A stretch of DNA of 21,261 bases from a virus. Shown one piece after another: positions 20,791 to 21,261 of the stretch. The DNA lies in IMG/VR virus record IMGVR_UViG_3300027749_000532, positions 1-21,261 of that record. The stretch is one strand, 5' to 3'. The position numbers were made by a program, and so were the translations under genes. Position 1 is the stretch's first letter. Each line of letters opens with the position of its first letter. Below the pieces are notes generated by a model. It ran no database searches, was not told the origin of the DNA, and worked only from the letters and a program-made list of their open reading frames with translations.

Positions 20791-20796
20791 CTCCTT
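20791..20796 (-). promoter_or_regulatory. Strong ribosome binding site for the repeat virion gene
   Basis: The - strand carries a full AAGGAG 9 bases before the ATG at 20781, and it begins within the TAA stop of the capsid gene. It is one of the two exact consensus sites in the late operon (the other serves the GTG at 6081) and implies strong translation, as expected for an abundant virion protein. Confidence 0.6.
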
Positions 20797-21261
20797 AGAT
20801 AGTAAGAGAGTTGTAACCAGTAATTTTGGTCATTGATTTGGGCTTTGTCACCACCAGCTCGGCAATGGTCAACACCGCACCAACATAGCCAACTTGCCAG
20901 TTAGCCAAGGTGGATTCAAAGCCGGTGAAAGCAAACGATCCCAATTCGTGGATGTACAGCGATGCGTAGTTGCTATTGAGCAAGTACACAGTGCCTTCTG
21001 GGCAGTAAGGATCAGGATAAATTGGCACACCAGCAACCATCAAAGCACGGAAGCCAGATTGTGGGCCGTCAGAGTCATTGTCAAAGCCAATGCCTTTGCC
21101 TGGGGTAATGACGTAAGACTCTTGAGCAACATAGTCTTGAGCCAACAAAGTCCACGTACCAAAACCGCACACGCCAAACGTGGGGACTTCGGCAGAGTTC
21201 TTCACAGTACCGCTGATGTATTGCAGCAGGTTGGCGCGAGTTGGGTTAACAGAACCGGCAG
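20795..21261 (-). CDS. Major capsid protein, C-terminal part (cut by the window edge)
   Basis: The frame stays open from the stop at 20795 to the last base of the window, so the gene is truncated and its start lies beyond 21261. A GTG codon at 21205 is internal: the in-frame residues before it (AGSVNPTRANLLQYISGTVK) continue the same protein. Visible features are TWTLLAQDYVAQESYVITPG, VAGVPIYPDPYCPEGTVYLL and SLYIHELGSFAFTGFE, with a final NWQVGYVGAVLTIAELVVTK. The SLYIHE...FTGFE...GYVGAxLTxAELVVxKP block is one I associate with major capsid proteins of short-tailed phages. It is the first visible gene of the late operon, with decoration-like genes after it, as expected. Confidence 0.7.
   Translation of the reverse strand, partial: AGSVNPTRANLLQYISGTVKNSAEVPTFGVCGFGTWTLLAQDYVAQESYVITPGKGIGFDNDSDGPQSGFRALMVAGVPIYPDPYCPEGTVYLLNSNYASLYIHELGSFAFTGFESTLANWQVGYVGAVLTIAELVVTKPKSMTKITGYNSLTI

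Noticed and set aside
1-21261. CRISPR array, tRNA genes, insertion sequence, attachment site or integrase
   Set aside because: No regularly spaced direct repeats, no cloverleaf with a CCA-like end, no transposase or recombinase motif and no long terminal inverted repeats were noticed by eye; tRNAscan and a repeat finder would be decisive.

Overview
The window looks like part of the genome of a tailed bacteriophage (Caudoviricetes), most likely short-tailed (podovirus-like). I see a recombination module, capsid, adaptor, lysis, tail and internal-virion genes. I see no tail tube, sheath or classical tape-measure gene, no rRNA or tRNA, and no bacterial housekeeping gene. The moderate GC and the kinds of virion proteins recall phages of aquatic Proteobacteria, but the host is inference only. 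There is no integrase or repressor here, so lifestyle cannot be judged. Terminase, portal, scaffold and DNA polymerase genes are also absent; in this gene order terminase and portal would lie beyond the right edge, upstream of the capsid gene.

Layout: two convergent transcription units meet at about 3.1 kb. Positions 95-3189 hold eight short, overlapping genes on the + strand. They sit behind a good sigma70-type promoter with a short inverted repeat at the predicted transcript start. In order they encode a Cys-rich putative zinc protein, a small unknown, a YqaJ-type exonuclease, a second Cys-rich protein, a RecT-family annealase, a small protein with an SSB-like acidic C-terminal tip, a PD-(D/E)XK-like protein and a 53-residue protein. 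This reads as an early recombination/replication operon of the Red/RecET kind: exonuclease resects, annealase pairs strands, and the SSB-tipped protein may recruit partners.

Positions 3164-21261 are one tightly packed - strand late operon, read here from right to left in transcription order: C-terminal part of the major capsid protein (cut by the window edge), a Gly/Thr-rich repeat virion protein, a small decoration-like protein, a 108-aa protein, a head-tail adaptor, three membrane proteins including a holin candidate, an M15 peptidoglycan peptidase, two very basic mini-proteins (76 and 47 aa), a propeller-like tail protein, a tail fibre with an XkdW-like small protein, two unknowns, four large internal-virion/ejection candidates, and small proteins ending with an 884-aa multidomain tail protein. 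Most junctions overlap by 1-8 bases or leave 1-2 bases; the largest gap is 33 bases (6278-6310). There is no gene-free stretch over 300 bases.

Points of most interest: the SSB-like tail on a tiny protein in the recombination operon; a perfect 8-bp GC-rich hairpin at the convergent junction, where two genes also overlap tail to tail; the lysis cassette embedded inside the virion genes; the paired basic mini-proteins; the same Gly-Tyr-Thr repeat module in two different virion proteins; and a duplicated N-terminal peptide in a putative ejection protein whose DNA copies have drifted at synonymous sites.
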